Source of the DNA: Sphingobium psychrophilum
GTDB taxonomy: Bacteria > Pseudomonadota > Alphaproteobacteria > Sphingomonadales > Sphingomonadaceae
Length of the DNA: 64,000 nucleotides
Reading direction: 5' to 3'
Assembly (NCBI RefSeq): GCF_012927105.1
Contig: NZ_JABBFV010000002.1
Span: forward strand, 62,001-126,000
The position numbers and the translations under genes are program-made. The notes beneath the pieces were generated by a model. It was not told where the DNA came from. It was given only the letters and a program-made list of their open reading frames with translations, and made no database searches. This document shows, one piece after another, positions 46,009 to 54,756 of this stretch (position 1 is the stretch's first letter; the number at the start of each line of letters is the position of its first letter).

Positions 46009-47378
46009 GCGGCGCAGCTCCGCTCAACGACTATGACGATGCGGCGGTTGGGCGCATCACCGGCTATGTCGAACAACTGACCGGGGGCAGGGTCGTTGGC
46101 TTGGAACGGCTGATACGCTGGCGCCCTTCCTGGTTCGCCGATGTGGAGGTGGACGGGGTGGTGCGCCGCCTACACCTGCGTGGCGACCGGGGTGGCGACG
46201 TGTCGATCTTCCCCGACCTCAAGCGGGAGGCGGACGTGATCGACCTGCTTCACAGGCAGGGCCTGCCGGTACCGGAAATCCATGGCTATCTGGCGGATCC
46301 GCCCTGCATCGTCATGGAAGCGATAGCGGGCACGCGCGATTTCTCCGCGCTGGACGATGCGACCAAAAGCGCGGTCGGGCGGGACTATATGCACGCCGTC
46401 GCGGCGATGCACCGGCTGCCCATCGAACCCTTCGTCGCGGCCGGACTACACCAGCCGGACGGTGCCGAGGCGATCGCGCTGGCCGGGCTGGACGCCTATA
46501 TGCCGCATTATCGGCGTACAAAGAGCCGTCCCGAACCTTTGCTGGCGTTCGTGATCGGCTGGCTGCGCCGCAACGTGCCGGATCACCGTACCCAGGCCAG
46601 CTTCATCCAGTTCGATTCGGGCCAATATCTGGTCGATCAGGACGCGATGACGAAGCTGTATGATTTCGAATTTTCGATGATCGGCGATCCGCTGGTCGAT
46701 ATCGCGACGATGGGGATGCGCAACAGTTTCGAACCGCTGGGCGCGCCGCTGGCGGAACTGATCGGCTATTATGAGGAGGCGACGGGCGAGCCGGTCGATC
46801 ATGACGCCATACTGTTCCACGTCCTGCAATTTTCCCTGCTGGGCACGATGCAGTTCACCGGGACCGTGGGTGCGCCCAAAGCGGGCGATCCCCATTCGGT
46901 CTATCTGATGTTCGACCTGGCGCTGCGCCGGTCGATCCTGCTGGCCCTGTCCGCCCTGTCGGGCGTGGCGCTGCCCGATTTGCCGCCACTGGTCGAACGA
47001 CAGGGTGACAATGCGCCGTTGATGGCCAAGATCGCCGATACGCTGGCCGGACTGGCGGTAGCGGATGAGGGCGCGCAGATGCAGAAAATGCAGGTGGCCG
47101 AACTGGTCGGATGGGCGCAGCGCGCCGACGCCCATGGCGCGGATATGGTCGCGCACAACGTCGCCGATGTGGCGGCGCTACTGGGTCGGCCGTTTCAGGA
47201 CTGGAACGCGGCGGCCACGGCGCTGGAGGCGCATGTGAGCGCTGCCGGGCCGGATCAGGACGCGGCGCTCATCACCCTGCTTGGCACGATAGAGGGGCGG
47301 CGACTCCAGCTTTTCGGCCCGACCGCGCTGGGCGTGGCGGCCAGCAACGTGGTGTTGCCGGTCACGCGCAAGGCATGA
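46005..47378 (+). CDS. APH-fold phosphotransferase with altered catalytic loop
   Basis: A 457-aa protein with the fold of ACAD10/11-type phosphotransferases: LHLRGDRGGDVSIFPDLKRE, GLPVPEIHGYLADPPCIVME and HAVAAMHRLPI. The catalytic loop, normally HGDxxxxN, reads FIQFDSGQYLV: Asp is kept but His and Asn are lost. The metal-binding Asp remains in KLYDFEFSMIGDPLVD. A helical extension of roughly 100 residues follows the domain (about 350-457). Activity is uncertain; it may be a scaffold or have shifted chemistry. The start is GTG 46005, inside a GTGA overlap with the NTF2-like gene. A 19-bp gap separates it from the SDR. Confidence 0.8.
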   Translation: MSGAAPLNDYDDAAVGRITGYVEQLTGGRVVGLERLIRWRPSWFADVEVDGVVRRLHLRGDRGGDVSIFPDLKREADVIDLLHRQGLPVPEIHGYLADPPCIVMEAIAGTRDFSALDDATKSAVGRDYMHAVAAMHRLPIEPFVAAGLHQPDGAEAIALAGLDAYMPHYRRTKSRPEPLLAFVIGWLRRNVPDHRTQASFIQFDSGQYLVDQDAMTKLYDFEFSMIGDPLVDIATMGMRNSFEPLGAPLAELIGYYEEATGEPVDHDAILFHVLQFSLLGTMQFTGTVGAPKAGDPHSVYLMFDLALRRSILLALSALSGVALPDLPPLVERQGDNAPLMAKIADTLAGLAVADEGAQMQKMQVAELVGWAQRADAHGADMVAHNVADVAALLGRPFQDWNAAATALEAHVSAAGPDQDAALITLLGTIEGRRLQLFGPTALGVAASNVVLPVTRKA

Positions 47379-47397
47379 ACAGGACAGGGACAGGTAC

Positions 47398-48228
47398 ATG
47401 AGCGACAAGATAGTGCTGGTGACGGGTGCGACGCGCGGATTGGGGCGCGGCATCGCGCGCGGCCTGGCTTCGCGGGGCCATAGGGTCGCCGTTACCGGGC
47501 GTGACGCCACGCAACTGGACGCGGTAGTGGCGGAGATCGACCGGGCCGGGGGCAAAGGCCTCGCGCTACTGTGCGACCATCGCGACGATGATGCGGTGGC
47601 CGCAGCCTTCGCCACGCTGGCGGAGTGGACCGGCGGCAAGCTGGACTTGCTGGTCAACAATGTCGCGGCCGTCCATGCGATGGACCTGATCGCGCCGGGT
47701 GGTTTCTGGGAGAAGCCAATTCATCTGGCCGATATGATAAATGTTGGCCTGCGGTCGGCCTATGTCGCCGCCTACCATGCCGCGCCGATGATGGTCGCGG
47801 CGGGTAGGGGACTGATCGCCAGCATATCCTTCTACGGCGCCGTGTCCTATTTTCACGGTCCAGCCTATGGCGCGGCAAAGGCGGGCACGGACAAGATGAC
47901 CGCCGACATGGCGATCGACCTGGCGCCCCATGGCGTATCGGCGGTGTCCCTATGGCCCGGCTTCATCCTGACCGATGCGGTGCGCGCCATGCCGCCCGAA
48001 CTGCTGCCCGAAGAGTTGCGCGCGATGCTGCCGTCCTGGGAAACCCCGGAATTTTCCGGGCTTATCCTGGACCGTTTGATGGACGATCCCGATCTTGCCG
48101 CCTTGTCGGGCAAGGCGCTGATCGGCGCGGAACTGGGCGAAGGCTATGGCCTGCGCGATACGGACGGCAAGCAGCCCCTATCCTATCGTGCCAGTATGGG
48201 GGCACCGATCACATTTCTGCCGGGATGA
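47398..48228 (+). CDS. Short-chain dehydrogenase/reductase
   Basis: A 276-aa SDR with cofactor loop VTGATRGLGRGIARGLASRG, NNVA, catalytic Ser in IASISFYGAVSYFHGPAYGA and the YGAAK Tyr-Lys pair. A longer than usual C-terminal region (LPEELRAMLPSWETPEFSGL onward) resembles the DHRS1-like subgroup. Its substrate is unknown. It is the last gene of the receptor operon and ends 2 bp before the convergent epoxide-hydrolase gene. Confidence 0.88.
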   Translation: MSDKIVLVTGATRGLGRGIARGLASRGHRVAVTGRDATQLDAVVAEIDRAGGKGLALLCDHRDDDAVAAAFATLAEWTGGKLDLLVNNVAAVHAMDLIAPGGFWEKPIHLADMINVGLRSAYVAAYHAAPMMVAAGRGLIASISFYGAVSYFHGPAYGAAKAGTDKMTADMAIDLAPHGVSAVSLWPGFILTDAVRAMPPELLPEELRAMLPSWETPEFSGLILDRLMDDPDLAALSGKALIGAELGEGYGLRDTDGKQPLSYRASMGAPITFLPG

Positions 48229-48230
48229 TA

Positions 48231-49367
48231 TCAAGCGCGGGCCTGCATCGCGCCAAAGCAGGCCTGCAATTCTTCCGCAAAAAGCGCAGGCTGCTCGAAC
48301 GCCGCGAAATGGCCGCCGACCGGCAGTTCGTTCCAATGGACTAGGTCGGGATAGCTGCGTTCGGCCCAGCGGCGCGAGGGGCGGAAGATTTCCTGCGCGA
48401 AGATGCTGACGCCCACCGGCTGCTCCAGCCGCTGCGCCTTGAACGCACCGGCGCTCTCCCAATAGAGTCGCCCCGACGACGCGGCGCTGTTGGTCAGCCA
48501 GTAGAGGCTGATCATATCCAGCATGTCGTCGCGGCTCAGCGCATCTTCGGCCACGCCGCCATTGTCGGTCCATGCCTGGAATTTCTCGTAGATCCAGGCT
48601 GCCTGCCCAACCGGCGAATCAGCCAGCGCATAGCCGACCGTCTGCGGCCGCGTGCCTTGCAACTTGGCATAGCCCGCATCATGATCCTGATAATATTGCA
48701 TCCGTTCGACCGTCTTGGCTTCGGCGGGGGTCAGGTCGGCAAAGTCGCCGGCCTCGGGAAAGACCAGCGGCATGTTGAGGTGGATGCCCGCCAGTTCCGA
48801 CGGCGCGGCCATGGCCATGGCTGTCGTGACCGCCGCGCCCCAATCGCCACCCTGCGCGAAGAAGCGATCATAGCCCAGCCGCCGCATGAGCGTGATCCAC
48901 GCATCAGCGATCTTCTCGACGCCCCATCCTGTCGCGATGGGCTTGTCGGAAAAACCATAGCCGGGCAGGGACGGGATGACGAGGTGGAAGGCAGGCGCGT
49001 CCGGGGCAGGATCGCTGAGCGGGCCTATGACCTTCATGAATTCCAGCACCGATCCGGGCCAGCCATGGGTCAGGATCAGTGGCACGGCATCGGGCCGGGG
49101 GCTGCGCACATGCAGGAAATGGATCGACAGGCCCTCGATTTGCGTGGTGCACTGAGGCAGGGCGTTGAGCGCCCCCTCGCATCGCCGCCAGTCATAGCCA
49201 TCGGCCCAATAGGCGCACAGGTCGCGCATCGCGGCGATCGGCACGCCCTGGCTCCAGTCCGCAACCGTCTCCGCTGCTGGCCAGCGCGTGTGGCTGATCC
49301 GCCGGCGCAGATCGTCCAGAGCGGCTTGCGGCACGGCTACGGTGAAGGGCGTAATGGAATCGGGCAT
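48231..49367 (-). CDS. Epoxide hydrolase (EHN-type alpha/beta-hydrolase)
   Basis: A 378-aa enzyme with the N-terminal EHN domain (DDLRRRISHTRWPAAETVAD; YWADGYDWRRCEGALNALPQ), HGWPGS oxyanion loop, nucleophilic Asp in AQGGDWGAAVTTAMA, ring-opening tyrosines in the lid, and the C-terminal His in VGGHFAAFEQPALFAEEL. It hydrolyses an epoxide to a diol. It is the last gene of a minus-strand operon with a kinase-fold gene, a phytoene-desaturase-like gene and an SDR, so the epoxide is probably formed by an oxygenase of this island. Confidence 0.9.
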   Translation of the reverse strand: MPDSITPFTVAVPQAALDDLRRRISHTRWPAAETVADWSQGVPIAAMRDLCAYWADGYDWRRCEGALNALPQCTTQIEGLSIHFLHVRSPRPDAVPLILTHGWPGSVLEFMKVIGPLSDPAPDAPAFHLVIPSLPGYGFSDKPIATGWGVEKIADAWITLMRRLGYDRFFAQGGDWGAAVTTAMAMAAPSELAGIHLNMPLVFPEAGDFADLTPAEAKTVERMQYYQDHDAGYAKLQGTRPQTVGYALADSPVGQAAWIYEKFQAWTDNGGVAEDALSRDDMLDMISLYWLTNSAASSGRLYWESAGAFKAQRLEQPVGVSIFAQEIFRPSRRWAERSYPDLVHWNELPVGGHFAAFEQPALFAEELQACFGAMQARA

Positions 49368-49385
49368 GGCGCTTTCCCCTGATCG

Positions 49386-50480
49386 TTAAAAGGTGACGCC
49401 CAGCGCTTCGACCGTGCGCAGATCCTCGCCAGCGACGAAGATACGCTCGACGATGTGCATCCCCTTCTGGCCCCATTCGTCCATATTCGCGATCCACGCC
49501 TGCATCGCATAGGGCGGCCAGCGCCGATAATATTCCCATAGCGTCTCGTCGTCCGGCACATTCAGCGCGCCAGTTTCGATCAGGCAACGGCGATAATGGC
49601 GTAACAGGTCGCGGTCATTCGCGCGCCGCTCCTCGATCGTCAGCGCGCCGAGCAGGAAATAGGTGAAGTCGCGGATCGGCCGCCCCTTGCGCACCAGTTG
49701 CCAGTCGAGCCACACGCGCTCGCCATCGGGGCGCAGATAGCTGTTGCCCTGATGGCTGTCGCCATGGACCAGGCACCATGGTCCCTGTTCCTTATGCTGC
49801 GCGAAATCGACCAGCGCGTCGAATACGGTGTGCAGGCGCGACAGGTCGCCCTTGATCCAGCCGGGCAGGAAGGCCTGATAGTCGGGCTTGGCATGGTTCT
49901 TCTCAGCAAAGCTGTACATCATGTGCAGTTGCTGCGCGTCCACCGGCGTCACCATCGACACCGGCAGCCAATCGGCCGCGTGCAGCGCCGGGCTGTCCCA
50001 GAAGGCGCCATGGATTTTAGCCAGACTGGCAACGGCGCGTGCGGCTTCCTCCACGCCCATATGATCGGTGCTGACGCCGAAATGGCCGCCCTCGATCGAC
50101 AGATCCTCCATCACGACCAGTCCCTGGCCGCTATCCTCGCGCGGGTCCCATGCCTCGAAGAAGGAGCGGGGCGCGGGGAAGGCGACGAGGCGACGGAAAT
50201 CCTCGTAGAAGCGGGCTTCCAGGCGGCAGATGCCCTGGCTTTCGAACTGCGCCCAATTGGCCTTCAGGCAGACATTGTCGGGGATGCCCGCCGCCTTGCC
50301 GACATCGTTGAGCGTCAGCTTGACCTGATATTTGGTAGTGTGGCTGTTGCGCAGGAAGACCTTCTCCATCCCCTCCACCACGATGCCGGGATAGCGCGAC
50401 TGCATGATCTGCGTCAGCCAGTCTGCGGTCACATCCTCCAGCCGGGCGGGGATGCCGACCGGATTTGCGAGACTTGTCAT
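49386..50480 (-). CDS. Ecdysteroid-kinase-like (CHK/APH) phosphotransferase
   Basis: A 364-aa kinase-fold protein with an intact catalytic loop LVHGDSHQGNSYLRPDGERV followed by WLDWQLVRKGRPIRDFTYFL. The HGD(S/C)xxxN and D(F/W)Q.xR.GxP..D..YFL patterns are those of the CHK/ecdysteroid-22-kinase family, which phosphorylates small-molecule hydroxyls. LVVMEDLSIEGGHFG is the lobe hinge. ATG 50480 is preferred, with AAGGG 9 nt upstream; ATG 50489 touches the ribosome site. It sits 12 bp after the phytoene-desaturase-like gene. It is paralogous to the 34931-36037 gene. An antibiotic kinase is less likely in this context. Confidence 0.85.
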   Translation of the reverse strand: MTSLANPVGIPARLEDVTADWLTQIMQSRYPGIVVEGMEKVFLRNSHTTKYQVKLTLNDVGKAAGIPDNVCLKANWAQFESQGICRLEARFYEDFRRLVAFPAPRSFFEAWDPREDSGQGLVVMEDLSIEGGHFGVSTDHMGVEEAARAVASLAKIHGAFWDSPALHAADWLPVSMVTPVDAQQLHMMYSFAEKNHAKPDYQAFLPGWIKGDLSRLHTVFDALVDFAQHKEQGPWCLVHGDSHQGNSYLRPDGERVWLDWQLVRKGRPIRDFTYFLLGALTIEERRANDRDLLRHYRRCLIETGALNVPDDETLWEYYRRWPPYAMQAWIANMDEWGQKGMHIVERIFVAGEDLRTVEALGVTF

Positions 50481-50492
50481 GGCATCCATCCC

Positions 50493-52070
50493 TTATTTCA
50501 TCTTCTTGAGTTCGCGCAACGCGCGGTTGGCCGCAATGCGCCCGGCAATGCCCGACACGCCACCACCTGGATGCGCGCCTGCGCCGCCGATCAGGAAACC
50601 GGGGAAGGGCGGCTTGGGACCGCCAAAGCCGGTGGCTGGGCGATGCACGCCCGAACGCAACGCGCCGAAATCGATATGGGTGACGCAGCCATTGGTGACG
50701 TTCAGCCGCTTTTCCCGCTCCCGCGCGGTTTCCACGAAGCGACCGACTTCGGCGTCCAGCCCGTCATAATATTCGCCCAGATGGCTGATGACCGATGACA
50801 TGGTCTTGTCCTTAAGCGCGGGCGACCAGCCTTCGCGCGCGTCCACTGCCATGGCGGGCAGATAGACATAGGCCAGCGATCCGCCCGGCGGCGCCTGCGT
50901 CGGGTCGCTGTTCGACAGTGGGCTCAATGACATGGCGTGCCGGTCGGGAATGTCGCCGCGCCGCGCGGTGGCAAAGGAGTCCCGCACCTCTTCGGGCGTG
51001 CCGATCAGCCCGACCGCCTTGTTCAGGTCCGCATCGTCATGGCGCAAATCCTGATGCTTCTTCAGGCTCAACGGTCCCGACATGGCGATATTGGCCAGGA
51101 ACGGCGCCGCGTTGGACCGGTTGGACGGCGCATGTTCGATCCGCTGCATCAGCGCGCGATCGACGCCGCCCGGCGTGGTCAGGCGCATGGCGGTGCGCGG
51201 GTCGCAGGTGGCAATGACCATCTTCGCCCGGATCACCCGGCCATCCTCCAGCCGCACGCCCTTCGCCGCGCCATCATCGACGATGATTTCGGCGACCGGG
51301 GCGTTGAGCTGGATCGTCGCACCGGACGCTTCGATGCTGCGCGCCAGCGCGTCGGAAAAGGACTGGAGCGACCCGATCGGCTTGCCGGTGCCATATTTGT
51401 GGGTGACGGCGAAAATCATATAGGCCGCCGCATTGCCGTCATCGTCCACCGGCCCCGCACCCGCTGCGATGCCCAGCAGCAACGCGATGGTCGCGGGATG
51501 TTCGAACCGTTCGCACGCGACCTGATCGGCGGTCGCCTTTGACAGGGCCACCAGTTCATCTTTCAACCGCACGTTGCGCACCGCACTGCCGATGATCTTG
51601 GACAGATTCTTCATGTCCGGGCGGCCCGGCTCCGCCATCATCATTGGAAATCCGATGTCCATCATGACGTTCAGCGTCTTCATGAATTCCAGATAGGCTT
51701 TGCCGTCATTGCGGTTGATCCGGGCGATATCCTCGGCCGTGCGATGATAGTCGTAGAATAAAGCGATCGAGCTGCCGTCGGGATGCAGATAGGCATAGGT
51801 CGGGTCGGGATCGACGGTCTTCAGCCCAAATTTGGCCAGCTCGAAATCCTCGATAATGCCGGATTTGCGCGCGAACAGCAGCTCGACGGCGCAGGGCGTC
51901 ACCAGATGATTGGGCGCTTCGGGTATCATATAGCCCGAACTGGTCATCCCCCCGACCTTGGCCATCCGCTCGACGACCAGCACCTTCTTGCCCTCGCGCG
52001 CCAGATAGCCGGCCGCGGCCATGCCATTATGCCCGGCTCCAATGACGACGACGTCCACCTGATCGGTCAT
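50493..52070 (-). CDS. Phytoene-desaturase-like FAD oxidoreductase
   Basis: A 525-aa protein with an N-terminal FAD loop VVIGAGHNGMAAAGYLAREG, KVLVVERMAKVGGMTSSG, and the C-terminal FAD-contact GGAGAHPGGGVSGIAGRIAA, the CrtI-like arrangement. Members desaturate or isomerise isoprenoids and related lipids using FAD. ATG 52070 is used; the longer upstream frame overlaps the SDR gene. It is second in the operon 52927-48231. No carotenoid genes are nearby, so carotenoid synthesis is unlikely; desaturation of a ring in an isoprenoid-like substrate is one possibility. Confidence 0.87.
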   Translation of the reverse strand: MTDQVDVVVIGAGHNGMAAAGYLAREGKKVLVVERMAKVGGMTSSGYMIPEAPNHLVTPCAVELLFARKSGIIEDFELAKFGLKTVDPDPTYAYLHPDGSSIALFYDYHRTAEDIARINRNDGKAYLEFMKTLNVMMDIGFPMMMAEPGRPDMKNLSKIIGSAVRNVRLKDELVALSKATADQVACERFEHPATIALLLGIAAGAGPVDDDGNAAAYMIFAVTHKYGTGKPIGSLQSFSDALARSIEASGATIQLNAPVAEIIVDDGAAKGVRLEDGRVIRAKMVIATCDPRTAMRLTTPGGVDRALMQRIEHAPSNRSNAAPFLANIAMSGPLSLKKHQDLRHDDADLNKAVGLIGTPEEVRDSFATARRGDIPDRHAMSLSPLSNSDPTQAPPGGSLAYVYLPAMAVDAREGWSPALKDKTMSSVISHLGEYYDGLDAEVGRFVETAREREKRLNVTNGCVTHIDFGALRSGVHRPATGFGGPKPPFPGFLIGGAGAHPGGGVSGIAGRIAANRALRELKKMK

Positions 52071-52090
52071 GCTCTCTGTCCTCTGTTGCT

Positions 52091-52927
52091 TCAGGCGGTG
52101 GCGGCGGCGGTATAGGCCTTGCCCCATTCCGCCAGCGCCAGCAGGCGGGTTTTGCGGTCGGCCTGGATCTGCGGGATTTTGTCTTCGTCGGGACCATCGG
52201 GCACGATCACCAGCGGCTCCTTGCCCAGCATGGCCAGCGCCAGCGCGCACACTTCGGCCGGATCATAAGCGATGCTATAATCCATCCCCAGCCCCTCGGT
52301 CGCGCGGCGCAGGGTGGGCGTGTCCATGATCGGCGCGGCGACGCCGACAATGTCGATATTCTGGCCGTCCAGCTCGGCCCACAGCGATTCGACGAAATTC
52401 AGCTCGAACGCCTTGGTCGCCGAATACATCGCCAGCCATGGCTGCCCACCCAGGCCCGCGCCCGACGACATGATGACGAAACCGCCCTTGCCACGCGCCT
52501 GGAACCGGTTGCCAAAGCCATGGACGGCCTCCAGCACATTGGCGGCGTTCATAGTCAGCAGGCGCAGCGACCGTTCGACCGGCACGCCAAAGAAGCTGTT
52601 GCCCGCGCCGTCCGCTCCCGCGTTGGAGATATAGAGGCCGATATCCAGGTCTGCCGTCGCCTCCACCAGGCGCGATCCCGCGCCGGTTTCCGTCAGGTCC
52701 GCGCTCAGCGCGCGAAAGGCGATGCCATGTTCGGCGGCCAACTCCTGTCCCAGCGCTTCCAGCGCGGGCAGGCGGCGCGAGACCAGCACCAGGTTGATGC
52801 CCACGGCGGCCAGTTGCCGTGCATAGCACGCTCCGGTGCCTTCCGAAGCGCCCGCGATGACGGCCCAGGGACCATAGGCCGCAGCGAAGGCGGCGGCATC
52901 GAATGCAGGCAGGTCGATCTTACGCAT
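52091..52927 (-). CDS. Short-chain dehydrogenase/reductase
   Basis: A 278-aa SDR with cofactor loop IAGASEGTGACYARQLAAVG (an A-G-A-S-E-G variant), SNAGAD, catalytic Ser in VIMSSGAGLGGQP and the Tyr-Lys pair in MYSATKAFELNFVESLW. These features resemble 17-beta-hydroxysteroid or long-chain ketoacyl reductases. AGAGAGGATTTTCATCCG precedes ATG 52927. It is the first gene of a minus-strand operon and diverges from a flavin monooxygenase across a region carrying a 28-bp inverted repeat. Confidence 0.88.
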   Translation of the reverse strand: MRKIDLPAFDAAAFAAAYGPWAVIAGASEGTGACYARQLAAVGINLVLVSRRLPALEALGQELAAEHGIAFRALSADLTETGAGSRLVEATADLDIGLYISNAGADGAGNSFFGVPVERSLRLLTMNAANVLEAVHGFGNRFQARGKGGFVIMSSGAGLGGQPWLAMYSATKAFELNFVESLWAELDGQNIDIVGVAAPIMDTPTLRRATEGLGMDYSIAYDPAEVCALALAMLGKEPLVIVPDGPDEDKIPQIQADRKTRLLALAEWGKAYTAAATA

Positions 52928-53078
52928 CGGATGAAAATCCTCTCTTGGTGCCAGCCGTTTGCCGGCTCTCTGATGGCTATCGCCAGACCCTATAAGGCAA
53001 TTGTCTTCACTCTGCCTATCGGGAGGCAGGGGGGCTTCCCAAAGCAGCAGATGAAATCCCACCGACGATTGGCCATTG

Positions 53079-53106
53079 CATATAACGACAATAATGTCAT
53101 TATATG
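53079..53106. promoter_or_regulatory. 28-bp near-perfect inverted repeat, operator candidate
   Basis: Arms CATATAACGACA and TGTCATTATATG (11 of 12 positions complementary) flank ATAA. It is AT-rich in a GC-rich setting, 26 bp before the flavin-monooxygenase ATG and about 150 bp before the divergent SDR start. The length and symmetry fit a TetR-type dimer pair; the nearest candidates are the TetR genes at 54757 and 61709. Confidence 0.6.
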
Positions 53107-53132
53107 TTCACGAGGATGGAGGGGAGCCGATC

Positions 53133-54368
53133 ATGCCGGTCGAAATGATGCAGACACACAGTCGCGTCGCCCAAGTGACGGACCCTGTCAGGGTCGCGGC
53201 ATCGCTGCGGCCCTTGCTGGAACGCCACGCCGACGATTGCGAGCGGCAACGGCGGATCGTCGCGCCGGTGATGGCGGCGCTACAGGAGTCCGGCCTGTTT
53301 CACATCACGGCGCCGCGCCGTGCAGGCGGGCCTGGCCATCGCCTCATCACCCATATCGAAACGGTGGCGGAACTGGCCAAGGGCTGCGTCGGCACCGCTT
53401 GGGCCTATGGCCTCTTGTCGGGGATCACCGGCACCGCACTGGCGCTGCCGCCATCGGCGACCGAGCTGCTGTTCCGCAGCGGGGACGAACTATTTTGCAG
53501 CGCGTCGGCCCTGACCGGCAAGGCGGTGGCGGTGGCGGGCGGCTATCGCGTGTCGGGCCGCTGGGGCTATGGATCGGGCTGCCTCCACGCCGACTGGGCA
53601 TTGAACGGCGTCATGGTGGACACCGCGCAAGGGGGCGAAGCGGCCATGGCCTTTCTCGACCTGCGCGATGCGGCCTGCCGGATCGAGGATAACTGGCATG
53701 TCGCGGGCATGGCCGGATCGGGCAGCAACATGATCGTGGCGGAGGACTTGTTCGTGCCCGACGCGCTGATCCTGTGGACGGGGCGCGCGCCGTCGGCCGA
53801 TCTGCTGCTGACGATGGCGGGGCTGGAACCGCGCGACCGCTGGCCGATGGAGCCGCTGTTTCCGCTGGGCGTGCTGGCGCCGATGCTGGGCGCGGCGAGC
53901 GCTCTACTGGAGGGCGTGACGCAGGCCATGGCCGGGCGGCCCGTGGTGGGGTGGACCTATGCCAGCCAGGCCGGGTCGGAGGGGCTGGTCGGCCTGATGG
54001 GCCGGGCGGCAATGGAGATCGATTCGGCCTGGCTCCACATCCGCCGCGCCGCCGCGTTGCTGGATGATAGCGCGCAGCAACGGGTGCTGACCGGCTATGA
54101 CAAGGCGCAGATCCAGGCCGATTGCGGCTATGCGATGGAATTGCTGCGCGCGGCGGGCAACCGGCTGATGGACGTGGCGGGGCCGAGCGCCTTTGCGCTG
54201 GCCAGTCCATTGCAGCGCATCTGGCGCGACCTCAATGTCGGCACCCGCCACAATGCGCTCAACGCGCCGCTGTCGATCGAGCTGTACGGCCGCGCGATTG
54301 CGGGCATGCCGTCCAACATCCGCCTGCTGCCGGACATTGCGCCCGCACCCGCTTGGGCAACAGCATAA
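53133..54368 (+). CDS. HsaA-type flavin-dependent monooxygenase (acyl-CoA dehydrogenase fold)
   Basis: A 411-aa protein of the acyl-CoA-dehydrogenase fold, in the group D flavin monooxygenase family (HsaA, HpaB-like). It has AALQESGLFHITAPRRAGGP, AKGCVGTAWAYGLLSG, GRWGYGSGCLHADWALNG and the C-terminal WRDLNVGTRHNALNAPLSIE. Such enzymes hydroxylate phenols or related rings using reduced flavin supplied by a separate reductase. The Glu expected in true dehydrogenases is not evident. ATG 53133 follows GGAGGGGAGC. It forms a three-gene operon with an NTF2-like protein and a TetR regulator. No reductase partner is adjacent. Confidence 0.85.
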   Translation: MPVEMMQTHSRVAQVTDPVRVAASLRPLLERHADDCERQRRIVAPVMAALQESGLFHITAPRRAGGPGHRLITHIETVAELAKGCVGTAWAYGLLSGITGTALALPPSATELLFRSGDELFCSASALTGKAVAVAGGYRVSGRWGYGSGCLHADWALNGVMVDTAQGGEAAMAFLDLRDAACRIEDNWHVAGMAGSGSNMIVAEDLFVPDALILWTGRAPSADLLLTMAGLEPRDRWPMEPLFPLGVLAPMLGAASALLEGVTQAMAGRPVVGWTYASQAGSEGLVGLMGRAAMEIDSAWLHIRRAAALLDDSAQQRVLTGYDKAQIQADCGYAMELLRAAGNRLMDVAGPSAFALASPLQRIWRDLNVGTRHNALNAPLSIELYGRAIAGMPSNIRLLPDIAPAPAWATA

Positions 54369-54384
54369 CAACAGGAGAGAATGG

Positions 54385-54750
54385 ATGCCGATACCCACGA
54401 CGCAGGAGATAGCAACATTTCTGACCAGCCAAGCCGTCATGTTCAGCGAAGGCCGGATCGATGATTTCATGGCTGCCTTCCGCGCCATCGCGCCGGGCGG
54501 GTTCAAGGTGCAGGACCCTGCGACGGCCCCGGTGGAGGCGGGGTGGGACAAGCTGGAGGCGCTATGCGATCAGTTTCTCGGCTGGCAGCTAGTGGTGGAG
54601 GATGTGAAGGTCAGCGGCAACGAAGCGGTCATCTACGTCCGCAACGAAGGCGTGCATGAAGGGAATCCGGTCAAAGTCTATAGCATCGAACATTATGTGT
54701 TCGGCGACGATGGCAGCCTGCTTGCGCGCTATTTCCATCCGATGCAGTAG
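54385..54750 (+). CDS. NTF2-like (SnoaL-type) small protein
   Basis: A 121-aa protein with the NTF2 fold pattern: helix MFSEGRIDDFMAAFRAIAPG, strands VVEDVKVSGNEAVIYVRNEG and VYSIEHYVFGDDGSLLARYF. The reaction is unknown; family members act as isomerases, hydratases or accessory subunits in polyketide and steroid routes. AGGAGAGA precedes ATG 54385; an ATG at 54381 is in another frame. It lies 16 bp after the monooxygenase and 6 bp before the TetR gene. Confidence 0.8.
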   Translation: MPIPTTQEIATFLTSQAVMFSEGRIDDFMAAFRAIAPGGFKVQDPATAPVEAGWDKLEALCDQFLGWQLVVEDVKVSGNEAVIYVRNEGVHEGNPVKVYSIEHYVFGDDGSLLARYFHPMQ

Positions 54751-54756
54751 CAGGCC

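Noticed and set aside
34931..50480. Antibiotic-resistance role for the kinase-fold genes
   Set aside because: Their catalytic regions match the CHK/ecdysteroid-kinase or ACAD10/11-type patterns, and each is embedded in a metabolic operon rather than next to resistance or transfer genes.
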